Positions 20,723-29,648 are shown, counted from the first letter of the stretch. The stretch: 64,000 bases of DNA from Tepidibacter hydrothermalis (GCF_029542625.1 NZ_CP120733.1:434001-498000); one strand, 5' to 3'. Made by a program: numbers and translations. The notes: generated by a model from the sequence alone, not told the origin.

Positions 20723-20743
20723 AGTATTAAAGGAAGTGGTTGC

Positions 20744-21064
20744 ATTAACAAATCAAGATTCATAGGTTTTCGAGTCACAGAAAATGAATACCGAAAAATC
20801 GAAAAGAAAGCCCAAAAATCAAAAATGAATATCAGTCAATACGTATCCCTGTCAGCACTTGGCAGGGATATTGTTGTTATTGAGGACTTAAAAGAGCTAA
20901 CCCATCAATTATCAAAGGTAGGAACAAATCTTAATCAAGTAACCATGCTTGCCCATCAAGGAAAAGTAAATACAGTTGATCTATCATCCGTTAAAAAGGT
21001 GGTGGAAGAAATATGGCAGTTATTGAATTCATTAACGGAGAAAACAAAACGTACGGGGCGATGA
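20744..21064 (+). CDS. mobC: MobC-like relaxosome accessory protein (apparent ATT start)
   Basis: The frame encodes NKSRFIGFRVTENEYRKIEK and then AQKSKMNISQYVSLSALGRD, the ribbon-helix-helix part of MobC proteins, followed by the MobC tail (QLSKVGTNLNQVTMLAHQGK). This homology starts well before the first ATG (20825). The frame is closed by TAG at 20720, and the only start with a good ribosome-binding site (AAAGGAAG, 7 bases) is ATT at 20744. So either a rare ATT start is used or the start codon is mutated. MobC opens DNA at oriT for the relaxase. The gene overlaps the relaxase gene by 52 bases. Confidence 0.75.
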   Translation: MNKSRFIGFRVTENEYRKIEKKAQKSKMNISQYVSLSALGRDIVVIEDLKELTHQLSKVGTNLNQVTMLAHQGKVNTVDLSSVKKVVEEIWQLLNSLTEKTKRTGR

Positions 21065-21969
21065 AAAAAGTAATTGATTATATCACGAACCCTGCTAAAA
21101 CTGAGCCACATCTTATAGATGGACATAATTGCGATATTAACAATGCATATCATCAATTTGTTCTAACTAAAAGAAATTACAACAAGGAAACAGGTAGACA
21201 ATATATCCATGTTACTCAAAGCTTTGCACCTTATGATAAAGTAACTCCTGAAGAAGTAAAAAAGATAGCATATGAATTATTGCAAATGGAATTCTTTAAA
21301 GGGTTTGAAGTAGTCTATGCAGTTCATACGGACAAAAATCATTTGCATACCCATTTTGTTGTTAATACAGTAAATGCGGAAACAGGTCTCAAATGGAAAC
21401 AGAGTGCAGAGCAGCTTCAACTATTAAAAGATTATTCAGATGATTTATGTAGAAAGAGAGGATTAATCATTACTTATGGTAAAAAAGGTAATCACAAAAA
21501 TAGAGGAGAGTATCGAACCAAAGATAAAGGACAAAGCTGGAAATATGAATTATATTTAGCAGTTAAAAAGGTGAAATGGTGCTCTAAAAGTAAAGAAGAT
21601 TTTATAAGCAACATGGAAAAGTTAGGATATAAGGTTGATTGGAGTGATGAAAGAAAATATATCACTTTTACAACACCAAGCGGTAAGAAATGCAGGAACA
21701 GAAAATTGTATCCACCAGAGAAATTCACAAAAGAGGCTCTACTAAAAGCATTCGATCTTAATAATCAAAGGGCAAAGGACAAAGAACTAAAAAAACGTAT
21801 AGATCTAATATTATCATTAGTATATATGATTCAGTCAAATCCAGATTATGATAAAACTAAGAAATATCCATTATCAACACTTGAAGGTGTGGCTTTAAAA
21901 GATGAAATTGCAGAACTAAAAAAAGGAAAGGGGTTGGATTGGGATAAAGAAAGTGCTAGAGAAATGTAA
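21013..21969 (+). CDS. MobA-type relaxase (MobP-like)
   Basis: 318 residues. The N-terminal relaxase domain shows the metal-binding motif HTDKNHLHTHFVVN (HxDxxxxHxH, residues ~102-115), with a candidate nucleophilic Tyr near the start (TYGAMKKVIDYI). It nicks oriT, stays covalently bound to the 5' end and pilots the strand through the VirD4 channel. The C-terminal ~150 residues are basic and helical. It is somewhat short compared with many MobP relaxases, but looks complete. It overlaps mobC. Confidence 0.9.
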   Translation: MAVIEFINGENKTYGAMKKVIDYITNPAKTEPHLIDGHNCDINNAYHQFVLTKRNYNKETGRQYIHVTQSFAPYDKVTPEEVKKIAYELLQMEFFKGFEVVYAVHTDKNHLHTHFVVNTVNAETGLKWKQSAEQLQLLKDYSDDLCRKRGLIITYGKKGNHKNRGEYRTKDKGQSWKYELYLAVKKVKWCSKSKEDFISNMEKLGYKVDWSDERKYITFTTPSGKKCRNRKLYPPEKFTKEALLKAFDLNNQRAKDKELKKRIDLILSLVYMIQSNPDYDKTKKYPLSTLEGVALKDEIAELKKGKGLDWDKESAREM

Positions 21970-21988
21970 AGGAAAAGGGGATGAGAAA

Positions 21989-22186
21989 ATGATTTTCAAT
22001 GAAACAGAATTAAAACTGATCTATGCAAATCTTATAGGATATGTGGGGCTAAACCCCAATATTGACTATAAAAGTGAAAAAGCTATTGCTGCGGTACTAG
22101 ATAAAATTGAAGGTGTTCTACCTGAAATTTCAAGGCATTTACTATCAATATCTATTTTCAAAACCACAATAAAAAATATTGAATAA
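21989..22186 (+). CDS. Small ICE protein, unknown
   Basis: 65 residues (MIFNETELKLIYANLIGYVG...), ATG 21989 after AAAAGGGGATGAG. It is an amphipathic helical protein following the relaxase by 19 bases. I do not recognise it. Confidence 0.55.
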   Translation: MIFNETELKLIYANLIGYVGLNPNIDYKSEKAIAAVLDKIEGVLPEISRHLLSISIFKTTIKNIE

Positions 22187-22248
22187 AACCTTATAATGTG
22201 TTAAAATGAAAAATAGTGCGAAAATAGACAGAAGAAAGAGGTCAAATA

Positions 22249-23493
22249 ATGAAAAAAATATCAATCTTTAACGTGATTATTTTTTGCTACATCCTATTTA
22301 CTGAAGTTATAGTATATGGATTATACAAAGTTATTAGATTTAATAGCAATTATATGTATGATGTATCAATCCTTCTAATTTTACCGCTATTAGGGTCTTT
22401 CATTTTACATGTTATTTTAGTTAGGCCTATTAACGAATTGATTAACCGTTCCCAAACTGTATTAGATGGAGATTTGACTGAAAAAGTTAAAGTAGAAGCT
22501 ATAGGTGAGATAGGATTACTTGCAACTACTGTTGATAATATGACTAAAAGTCTTCGTAATATAATTACTAAGATTCAAATAGATACAAATAATTTAACAA
22601 ATGCTACAATGCCACTATCAGCAGCCACAGAGCAATCTATGTGTTCAACACAATCCCTTGCAGCATCAACAGAAGAAATTTCAGCACTGTGTGAAAATCA
22701 AACTTCATCAATTGAATCTTTTCAAGCGACACTTGAAGAAATATCAGCTTCCGTAGAAGAAATATCAGCTTCAACGCAACAATCAAGTGCAACTGCAAAC
22801 CTTGCTGTTGAAACTTCTCAAAATGGTGTAGATGCAGTCGACGATGTATTTAATAAATTGATTGCAGTTGAAAATAAATCAGAAGAATTACAACAAATTG
22901 TAAATGGGTTAGAACATGAATCTAAACAAATCACACAATTTGTTGGAGTTATTTCAGTTCTTTCAGAACAAACTAATATATTAGCATTAAATGCTGCAAT
23001 TGAAGCATCTAGAGCAGGAGATGCTGGGAAAGGTTTTTCAGTAGTAGCTGAAGAAGTGAGAAAACTTGCTGAGGAATGTGCTGAAGCAGCAAAGAACATC
23101 ATTACTCTTAATACTAAAAATTTAGATGTAACTAAAAGCGCTGTAGCTTCAATTATTGATGTTAAAAACGAGGTTTCCTTTAGTCGAGATTTAGTTGAAA
23201 AAGCAAAACAATCACTAAAAATAATTATAACTAGTACCAATGAAATTGATAGTAATTCAGCCAACATTGCAGAATCAGTTGAACAACAAGCTTCAGCAAT
23301 AGAATACATAAACAAGGCACTAGAAGAAGTCGTGACAACCTCATCTGAAATAGAAGCAACAACTCAACAGTCTAATGCTGCAACTGAGAAACAAGTGAGT
23401 GCATCGGAAGTTATAAATGAATCTGCTAAAAACCTACAAAATGTATCAGAAGAACTTCGAGAGTTGACAAAACAATTTAAAATAAAAAAATAA
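22249..23493 (+). CDS. Methyl-accepting chemotaxis protein without a sensor domain (ICE cargo)
   Basis: 414 residues. Two TM helices (about 4-24 and 38-58) are separated by only ~15 extracellular residues, so no ligand-binding domain exists. A HAMP domain follows (RPINELINRSQTVLDGDLTE), then a full signalling domain with the conserved tip VLSEQTNILALNAAIEASRA. It could modulate host chemotaxis or sense the membrane state. It lies between the mobilisation and coupling-protein genes, is flanked by a terminator, and is not part of normal conjugation machinery. Confidence 0.92.
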   Translation: MKKISIFNVIIFCYILFTEVIVYGLYKVIRFNSNYMYDVSILLILPLLGSFILHVILVRPINELINRSQTVLDGDLTEKVKVEAIGEIGLLATTVDNMTKSLRNIITKIQIDTNNLTNATMPLSAATEQSMCSTQSLAASTEEISALCENQTSSIESFQATLEEISASVEEISASTQQSSATANLAVETSQNGVDAVDDVFNKLIAVENKSEELQQIVNGLEHESKQITQFVGVISVLSEQTNILALNAAIEASRAGDAGKGFSVVAEEVRKLAEECAEAAKNIITLNTKNLDVTKSAVASIIDVKNEVSFSRDLVEKAKQSLKIIITSTNEIDSNSANIAESVEQQASAIEYINKALEEVVTTSSEIEATTQQSNAATEKQVSASEVINESAKNLQNVSEELRELTKQFKIKK

Positions 23494-23533
23494 TTGACAA
23501 AAGAATTTTGAGTTGTGAATGCTGTTCTTAATT

Positions 23534-23567
23534 GCAACTTCACTTTTTTTAAAGTGGAGTTGTTATT
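23534..23567 (+). terminator. Terminator after the cargo chemoreceptor
   Basis: GCAACTTCACTTT and AAAGTGGAGTTGT arms with a TTTT loop, then T-rich sequence. Confidence 0.8.
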
Positions 23568-23789
23568 TTATTTTTATTTGTACAGTACTCTCATTATTTA
23601 CGATTCTGAGAAAAAATTCCATTCAAAAGTTCTTATAACTATTAATTGTATTTGCTTCGTTCATTATAAATACAAAAGTTACCAATTGGCGGTTATGTAC
23701 CAAACAAGGACGGTAAAATGTGAATTCCATTTGACAATTTTCAATATATAAAGTATCCTTTAAAGGATGAGAGATTAATATAAAGGAAG

Positions 23790-24158
23790 GTTTTAACAGC
23801 TAATGATTTTATAAAATACAAAAATTTAATAGGAAAGTTAAGTAATGTTGAAGTAAGAATATGGTATAACTATCATGATATAAATATCATCAATAAGATA
23901 GACAAATATTTACCGATAAAAGTTCAAGCTATGCAAGCTCATTTTTTAAGAAATAAGTATAGAACAGAAGCTAGAAAATTAATGAAAGATAGAAAACTTG
24001 CAAAGTATTTAGATATTAACAACTGTAATTTAGCCTTTGAATATTACGAAAATAAATATATTAAGCAGGGATATAGTAATAATTCACTTTATGAAAAAAT
24101 ACTAGATGCTTCAACTAGAACAAATAAAATGGTAAACAAAAGTTTGGGAATGATATAA
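23790..24158 (+). pseudogene. Polymorphic-toxin C-terminal-like fragment without a normal start
   Basis: The frame is open from 23784 to 24158 (about 120 codons) but the first in-frame ATG is only at 23931. A good ribosome-binding site (AAAGGAAGG, 23782-23790) and an ATG (23803) exist in a different frame, so a one-base indel near 23805 is likely. The encoded sequence (LRNKYRTEARKLMKDRKLAK, FEYYENKYIKQGYSNNSLYE, NKSLGM at the end) resembles, by memory, the C-terminal domain of some LXG/polymorphic toxins. That match is tentative. It is probably a decayed orphan toxin module in a cargo spot. Confidence 0.45.
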
Positions 24159-24202
24159 TATTTAACTATAAAATGTGTTGTAAACTCAGAACTATTTAAA
24201 AT

Positions 24203-24234
24203 ACTTTAAGAAAAATCTTAAGGTGTTTTTTTTA
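24203..24234 (+). terminator. Terminator before the virD4 operon
   Basis: ACTTTAAG and CTTAAGGT arms, then a run of T residues. The remaining ~250 bases up to virD4 hold no gene I can support. Confidence 0.8.
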
Positions 24235-24489
24235 TTATTACTAATGTATTAGTTAAAAATTATTGATAGAATTCGTCTTAAATTGTGAATCAACTAGAAT
24301 CATTAAGGGTAAATACAATTTTATACTGGACTTGCTCTTTTCTTATAGATTCAAAACCTATATAAAAATCTATCTTACTAGATTACTTTTTTGTTTCAGA
24401 AATAATTTCAATCAAAACTGGTTCTAACATGAGGATTATGAAAAATTAGAACTTGTAAAATATGATAGGCTTTAACTTTGAGGTGAGAT

Positions 24490-26586
24490 ATGAAGTATAA
24501 AAAACAAAAATTAATTATAGCAGCACTAATATTTCTTGTAGGTTTATGGATAAATATATATTTTTCCACGAACCTACATTTTTTATTAACAAAGCAGATG
24601 GAGGTACTATCATTCATCCCAATAAAAGATTGCATGATTAGCATGGCGACAAGTAAAGCACACTTGTCGTTATTTTTATGCTTGCAAGGATTTAGTTTTC
24701 TATTTGCAGTCTTTTATTATATTGCAAATCACAAACCTTATCAATCTGAATTAGTTGAGGTTACTCCACAAATATCAACACCTGTAGCAGCAGGGCAAAA
24801 GCAGTTTGGCTCAGCTAAATGGCTAACAGATAAAGAAAAGGACACTGCTTTTGAAAGCTTTATTATAGAGAGCAATAATGATGGATTCAAACCATTATTA
24901 GATGCAAATAAAAGAGAGCTAGAAAAAATTAATCAAGATGAAAGGAGCATTTTAAATGAAAAAGAACAAGAAAAAAATTCAAAATTGGGAGAACTCAAAG
25001 AAAAACAGACCACCACTAAAAGTGAATGCAAACATGAAGATGCCCAAGAACAAGATGATCAGAAAAAATATCAATTACCAAAAATAAAGAGTGGTGGTAT
25101 TGTTATTGGATGCAATAAGACAGGAAAAAGTGAAAAGATTTATTATATTGATGAAGATACTCATACCTTATGCATTGGAGCTACACGTTCAGGAAAAACA
25201 AGAACTGTTGTCTTACAGACCATCGGAACCATTGGACTTGCTGGAGAAAGTATGATTTTGAGCGATCCCAAAGGTGAAATTTATACATATACCTATACCT
25301 TCTTAAAAAATATGGGTTATGAGGTTATATGTGTAGATTTTAAAAACCCACTAAAAAGTGATAGATATAATTTTCTTCAACCTGTCATTGATGCAATAGA
25401 TAAAAATGATATTCCAAAAGCAGTAGAGGCGACCTGGGATTTAACAGCATCCTTAGTCCCTGAGAACAGTCATAATGAAAAAATCTGGACCAATGGTGAA
25501 GCAAGTATTATTGCCAGTGCTATTATGGCGGTTATTTATGACAATAGAAATGGTAATGATAGAAGGTTTCAAAATATGAGTAATGTATATTTCTTTATCA
25601 GCGAGATGTGTAAAACCATTGATGGAACAATGCCACTTCTAAAGTATATGAAAAATATACCTACAAGCCATCCAGCAAGAGCATTGCTTTCAATTAGTGA
25701 AGTTGCACCAAGTAAAACGAGAGGAAGCTTTTATACTTCAGCGCTAACAACACTAAGGCTTTTCACAAATCCACTTATCCACTCTATGACAGAAAAAAGC
25801 GATTTTGATCCTAATGCAATAGGAGAAAGGAAACAAGCAATTTTTATCATATTGCCTGATGAAAAAAGTACTTATTATAGTTTAGCTAGTTTATTTGTAA
25901 ATCAAAGCTATATGCAGCTTGTAAAAAATGCTGATGAAAGAGGTGGTAGATTAAAAAAGCGTGTAAATTTCATGCTTGAGGAATTTGGTAACTTCGTAAA
26001 AATTCCTGACTTTGCTAATAAGCTAACTGTTGGTGGTGGTAGAGGAATTAGATTTAATCTATTTCTACAGAGCTTTATGCAATTAGATGAAAAGTATGGC
26101 AAAGAAACAGCAGGAACAATCAAATCAAATTGTGAAACATGGATTTATCTCCAAGCAGATGATTTAAATACCCTTGAAGAAATATCAAAAAAACTAGGTA
26201 ATTACACAGTATCAACCTATTCTCTTAGCTCTTCTCATGGAAGATATTCTACTCCTTCAAGTTCCCATAGTATCAACTTAACACATAGAGCATTATTAAC
26301 TGTTGATGAAGTAAGACTTCTAAGCAGACCTTACAGTTTAATCACTTCGAGAAATCATCCTGCGATTATGTATTCGCCTGATTTATCGGAGTGGTTTTTT
26401 AATAAAATTTTTGGACTAGGAGATAAAGAACATAACCGTAAAATTCGTGAATATCGAGAAGAAATAAGAGAACAACGGCAATCTAAAAATGAAATAGATA
26501 CATGGAATATTTGGGAGTATTTTATGGAAGAAGGCAAAAGTAGCAAACAAAATCAATATTCTCAAAGATCATCTATGAAAATTTAA
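24490..26586 (+). CDS. virD4: VirD4/TraG-type coupling protein
   Basis: 698 residues. Two N-terminal TM helices (LIIAALIFLVGLWINIYF; LSLFLCLQGFSFLFAVFYYI), a variable charged region (~125-195), then the hexameric ATPase with Walker A GATRSGKTRTVV (~233), SDPKGEIY, and the Walker B/arch region NFMLEEFGNFVKIPDF. It brings the relaxase-DNA complex to the secretion channel. AGGTGAG precedes ATG. It opens the transfer operon, followed by the pilin-like gene after 45 bases. Confidence 0.93.
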   Translation: MKYKKQKLIIAALIFLVGLWINIYFSTNLHFLLTKQMEVLSFIPIKDCMISMATSKAHLSLFLCLQGFSFLFAVFYYIANHKPYQSELVEVTPQISTPVAAGQKQFGSAKWLTDKEKDTAFESFIIESNNDGFKPLLDANKRELEKINQDERSILNEKEQEKNSKLGELKEKQTTTKSECKHEDAQEQDDQKKYQLPKIKSGGIVIGCNKTGKSEKIYYIDEDTHTLCIGATRSGKTRTVVLQTIGTIGLAGESMILSDPKGEIYTYTYTFLKNMGYEVICVDFKNPLKSDRYNFLQPVIDAIDKNDIPKAVEATWDLTASLVPENSHNEKIWTNGEASIIASAIMAVIYDNRNGNDRRFQNMSNVYFFISEMCKTIDGTMPLLKYMKNIPTSHPARALLSISEVAPSKTRGSFYTSALTTLRLFTNPLIHSMTEKSDFDPNAIGERKQAIFIILPDEKSTYYSLASLFVNQSYMQLVKNADERGGRLKKRVNFMLEEFGNFVKIPDFANKLTVGGGRGIRFNLFLQSFMQLDEKYGKETAGTIKSNCETWIYLQADDLNTLEEISKKLGNYTVSTYSLSSSHGRYSTPSSSHSINLTHRALLTVDEVRLLSRPYSLITSRNHPAIMYSPDLSEWFFNKIFGLGDKEHNRKIREYREEIREQRQSKNEIDTWNIWEYFMEEGKSSKQNQYSQRSSMKI

Positions 26587-26631
26587 TAAGCTAATAGAAT
26601 TTATGAACCAACATGAAGGGAGGTGTGTTAG

Positions 26632-26982
26632 ATGAAGATTAAGAGATATTTAAAGAAGATTAAAAAAGATATGAGAATTTTCCTTATAACCATATCTGCA
26701 ATGATGGTAAATTCCCCAGCTGTATTAGCAGCTAATGATGTTAAAAACAGTCAAATTGTAAAGGGAACAGAAAAACTAATCAAAGATCTTACAACATGGT
26801 TGATGGTGCTTGCTCCAATTGTTGGAGGACTACTGATTATTTACTTCTTCATTAGAAGAAGTGCAGCAGATGAAATGGATACAAAAAAATGGAATAATCG
26901 CATTACAACAGCCATTGTTTCAGTAATTGGTGCAGTTTTAGCATCAGCAACACTCAATTTAATCATAGGTTATTATGTCTAA
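26632..26982 (+). CDS. VirB2/TrbC-like pilin or channel subunit
   Basis: 116 residues with a signal peptide ending near PAVLAAND, a short soluble segment (KNSQIVKGTEKLIKDLTTW), and two TM helices (MVLAPIVGGLLIIYFFI; TTAIVSVIGAVLASATLNLI). This topology is that of VirB2/TrbC-type subunits in Gram-positive conjugation systems. It sits immediately before another two-part membrane peptide and VirB6. GGGAGG upstream of ATG. Confidence 0.75.
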   Translation: MKIKRYLKKIKKDMRIFLITISAMMVNSPAVLAANDVKNSQIVKGTEKLIKDLTTWLMVLAPIVGGLLIIYFFIRRSAADEMDTKKWNNRITTAIVSVIGAVLASATLNLIIGYYV

Positions 26983-27040
26983 TTTAAGATGTAAAACTGA
27001 AAAAATAAACAATATTAAAATTATGGAGGTATTAAAGAAG

Positions 27041-27271
27041 ATGAAAAAATTAATGAATAAGGTACAAGAAAAAATGATGAGAGTAGGAATTGTGACAAGA
27101 AACGTAATGACTAGCACTAGTGGAGAAGGATTTGTGGATAGTGCAGTGAAAATCTTGATTTCAGTTGTAATTGGAGCACTGTTACTTGCAGGACTTTATA
27201 AACTTTTTGGTGATACTATTTTGCCAACATTAACTCAAAGAATTAAGGACATGTTCAATTTCGCAGGATAA
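27041..27271 (+). CDS. DUF6133-like small membrane protein of the transfer operon
   Basis: 76 residues. A basic N-terminus is followed by GEGFVDSAVKILISVVIGAL and LLAGLYKLFGDTILPTLTQR. The (G/N)xGxxxxDxAVxI motif before the TM helix recurs in the pseudopilin-like protein at 34676, so processing by the encoded prepilin peptidase is possible. ATG 27041 is chosen from GGAGG upstream; the longer frame overlaps the previous gene. Family name from memory. Confidence 0.65.
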   Translation: MKKLMNKVQEKMMRVGIVTRNVMTSTSGEGFVDSAVKILISVVIGALLLAGLYKLFGDTILPTLTQRIKDMFNFAG

Positions 27272-27286
27272 TATTAGGCAAACAAT

Positions 27287-27323
27287 AAAGTGGCTTGCGA
27301 AGTATTTCGCAGGCTGCTTTTTA
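27287..27323 (+). promoter_or_regulatory. Hairpin attenuator between pilin-like genes and virB6
   Basis: AAAGTGGCTTGCGAA pairs with TTCGCAGGCTGCTTT (nearly perfect 15 bp) and is followed by TTTT. It could limit read-through so that the small subunits upstream are made in excess. Confidence 0.7.
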
Positions 27324-27346
27324 AAAATTAGAGGGAGGTGTATGAA

Positions 27347-28186
27347 TTGGAATTTGTCATTATGCTATTAATAGGTGCTATTTTGACTGGGTGTCTTGAG
27401 TATGTGAATACATTACTGGATGGACTTGTACCTATTGCACTTCATGCAGAAAATTATATGTATACACTCCTTGGTACAAGTGGTATTAGTGGAATATTTG
27501 ACATATTTTTTGCATATGGTGTTTCTCTTATCATATTGAAATTCTTAAAAAAAGGATTTGAAAGATATATCCTATGGACAGAGGGAGATGCTGATACAGA
27601 ACCGATTATACTTTTAACAGGATTTTTCAAATCACTAGCAATAGCTATATGCTTTCCTACTATGTACGGTTGGCTTGCAGAAATAGTATCAGATTTAAGC
27701 AATCAGTTAATCAACAGTATATCAGGAGATATGGGTACAGATTTTAGTACAATCATTACTGGAATAACAAGTGCAGGCATATTTACAGGGATTATATCAC
27801 TAATCTTCTTTATTTGCTTTTTTATTCTGTACATTCAATTTCTAACAAGAGGACTTGAAATATTAATACTTAGAATTGGTCTCCCACTTGCTTGTGTTGG
27901 TTTAATGGACAATGACAATGGTGTATTTCGTTCTTATATACAGAAATTTTTTCAAAGTACAATGGCAGTGCTAGTTCAGATAGTGTTAGCAAAACTAGGC
28001 GTTGCTCTTATGCTCAATACCCATATATTTTGGGGACTTGCAGCGTTACTATTAGCACTTAGAACACCCAAATTCCTACAAGAGTTCCTTATCATTTCAG
28101 GTGCTCAAGGTGGTGGCGGTATGATGAATAAAGTTTATTCTACTGCAAGAATTTATCAAATGGGCAAATCAGTATTTACAAAATAA
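27347..28186 (+). CDS. VirB6/TrbL-like polytopic channel protein
   Basis: 279 residues with about six TM segments (IMLLIGAILTGCLEYV, FDIFFAYGVSLIILKF, SLIFFICFFILYIQFL, LALRTPKFLQEFL at the end of the membrane part). A Gly-rich stretch AQGGGGMMNK follows. TTG 27347 is preferred because GGAGG is 8 bases upstream; GTG 27338 overlaps that site. VirB6-like proteins form the inner-membrane part of the mating channel. Confidence 0.8.
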   Translation: MEFVIMLLIGAILTGCLEYVNTLLDGLVPIALHAENYMYTLLGTSGISGIFDIFFAYGVSLIILKFLKKGFERYILWTEGDADTEPIILLTGFFKSLAIAICFPTMYGWLAEIVSDLSNQLINSISGDMGTDFSTIITGITSAGIFTGIISLIFFICFFILYIQFLTRGLEILILRIGLPLACVGLMDNDNGVFRSYIQKFFQSTMAVLVQIVLAKLGVALMLNTHIFWGLAALLLALRTPKFLQEFLIISGAQGGGGMMNKVYSTARIYQMGKSVFTK

Positions 28187-28200
28187 AGGATGGTGAAGGA

Positions 28201-28410
28201 ATGGAGATTTTAAAAGATTTAGCACTAGCCTTTATTATGCTCATTCGTATTGGGGCAGTTTTAAGAATTGTATATTGCTTTATCTGCATGGGAGCAGATG
28301 AAGAGCAAAGTACAACCTATAAAAAGCGTATTAGAAACACCATTATATTTTATATTATGGCTGAATGTGTTTGGGTGATAAAAGATTTAGTAATGAGCTA
28401 TTATATGTGA
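28201..28410 (+). CDS. Small membrane protein of the transfer operon
   Basis: 69 residues with two hydrophobic helices (LALAFIMLIRIGAVLRIVYC; NTIIFYIMAECVWVIKDLV) and a CFICMGADEE loop. It lies 14 bases after virB6 and before PrgI. This order (VirB6, small protein, PrgI, VirB4-type genes) is conserved in Gram-positive conjugation operons. Precise role unknown. Confidence 0.7.
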   Translation: MEILKDLALAFIMLIRIGAVLRIVYCFICMGADEEQSTTYKKRIRNTIIFYIMAECVWVIKDLVMSYYM

Positions 28411-28428
28411 CTTAGGAGGTGAATGTGA

Positions 28429-28752
28429 ATGGAAGAAAAGAAAAAGCAGACATTATATATTCCGCAGGGACTAAAAACAAGAGTAGAAATCTTTGATGGA
28501 TATGGGAAGGAAGAGCTATTTAAAACAATTATAGTGACAATCATTGCAGGAATAATAGATGTACTACTTTATTTGATTTTTAAAAATACAGTAATGAGTG
28601 TAGTTTTTATCCTTGTTGCCATAGCAGGAAGTGTAATGATGCTAACAAAAGATACTTCAAATACTTCAGTAGTAGATCAGGTTAGCTTTATGATTAAGTT
28701 TGCAAAATTTCAGAAGAAATATAAATACAAATATTTAGATGAATGGAAGTGA
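28429..28752 (+). CDS. PrgI-family transfer protein
   Basis: 107 residues: IPQGLKTRVEIFDGYGKEEL at the N-terminus, two central TM helices (FKTIIVTIIAGIIDVLLYLI; SVVFILVAIAGSVMML), and a basic C-terminal tail (KFQKKYKYKY). This matches PrgI, the small VirB3-like partner of VirB4 in Gram-positive type IV secretion. It overlaps the next gene by 14 bases. Confidence 0.85.
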   Translation: MEEKKKQTLYIPQGLKTRVEIFDGYGKEELFKTIIVTIIAGIIDVLLYLIFKNTVMSVVFILVAIAGSVMMLTKDTSNTSVVDQVSFMIKFAKFQKKYKYKYLDEWK

Positions 28753-29173
28753 AATAGTGGATTTAATGATTATCAAAGGCTGTTTATTTGTAGGAATACT
28801 AATGGTAGCGGGATATATTGATATAAAAACAAAGACCATTCCAGATTGGATTCATATATTAATCATTCTTGCAGGATTTATCAAGGTAAATCTAATGGAG
28901 TCAATGATAGGATTGATTATTGTACCACTACCATTTTTTATAATGGCATGTCTAAAAGAAAATAGCATAGGTGGTGGAGATATAAAGTTAATGGCTGCCT
29001 GCGGAGTTTTTCTTGGAGTGAAAGGAGGAGTTATGGGGAGCGTTATTGGACTTGTAATTGCAGTAGTTGTAAACGGAGTGTATTATGCTATAAAGAATAA
29101 GGATAAGAATATTGGATTTGCGTTAGCTCCTTATCTTGGAATTGGGAGTTTTGTATCTTTTTTATTACTTTAA
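28739..29173 (+). CDS. Prepilin peptidase (A24/TadV type)
   Basis: 144 residues, five or six TM helices. The two catalytic aspartates appear in IDIKTKTIPDW and GGGDIKLMAACG, as in type IV prepilin peptidases of the short TadV/CpaA kind. It would cleave class III signal peptides of the pseudopilin-like proteins encoded at 34676 and 35065. It opens the Tad-like half of the transfer operon. The start at 28739 overlaps PrgI; GTG 28757 is an alternative. Confidence 0.88.
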   Translation: MNGSEIVDLMIIKGCLFVGILMVAGYIDIKTKTIPDWIHILIILAGFIKVNLMESMIGLIIVPLPFFIMACLKENSIGGGDIKLMAACGVFLGVKGGVMGSVIGLVIAVVVNGVYYAIKNKDKNIGFALAPYLGIGSFVSFLLL

Positions 29174-29228
29174 ACCTACACCCATGATACAATTAAATAT
29201 AATTCAAGAAAAAGCTAGGGGTGAGATA

Positions 29229-29648
29229 ATGTCAAAGAAGAAAAAGAAAAGATACAGAGGACATTACTGTAAAATATGCGGTGAAATAAAATCAAATGAA
29301 AAATTCAATGGTAAAGGTCATAAAAATCATATATGTAAGTCATGTGCAAAACTATCGCAATTAGATAAAAATGAATTAGTTCATTTGAGAAAAATTGAAA
29401 ATATAGAACTAAGTGGATTTGTTCTTTCAAAAGCTAATATAGAAAAGTTAAAGAGCTATTCTAAAAATAGTAAATACCCAAAGGTACAGAAATATGCAAA
29501 GCAGGTGCTAAACTATTATAATGAAAGAATAGAAGAACACAAAGAATGAAAAGAAAGTGAAGAAATAAATGAAGATGGAATATGCGAATATTTAGAAGAT
29601 GATGATAGATATTTAGTACAAGAAAGAGATAATGAGTTGCCATTTTAA
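29229..29648 (+). pseudogene. Zinc-ribbon protein interrupted by an in-frame TGA
   Basis: ATG 29229 follows GGGGTGAGATA. The first 106 codons encode a basic start (SKKKKKRYRGHY) and a four-Cys zinc site (CKICGEIKSNEKF, CKSCAK), then helices, ending KEHKE-stop at TGA 29547-29549. The same frame stays open for 32 more codons (KESEEINEDGICEYLEDDDR...) to TAA 29646-29648, with acidic character and a DNELPF end as in the unbroken family members I recall. No stem-loop suitable for selenocysteine follows. The simplest reading is a recent nonsense mutation; the 106-residue product may still fold. Confidence 0.6.

Noticed and set aside
23515-23751. 78-residue ORF after the cargo chemoreceptor
   Set aside because: It covers a terminator hairpin, has no ribosome-binding site, and its composition is that of random AT-rich sequence.
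29547-29549. TGA in the zinc-ribbon gene as a second selenocysteine codon
   Set aside because: It sits in a Lys/Glu-rich tail with no redox motif, and no stem-loop lies in the 16-37 base window after it; a nonsense mutation is simpler.
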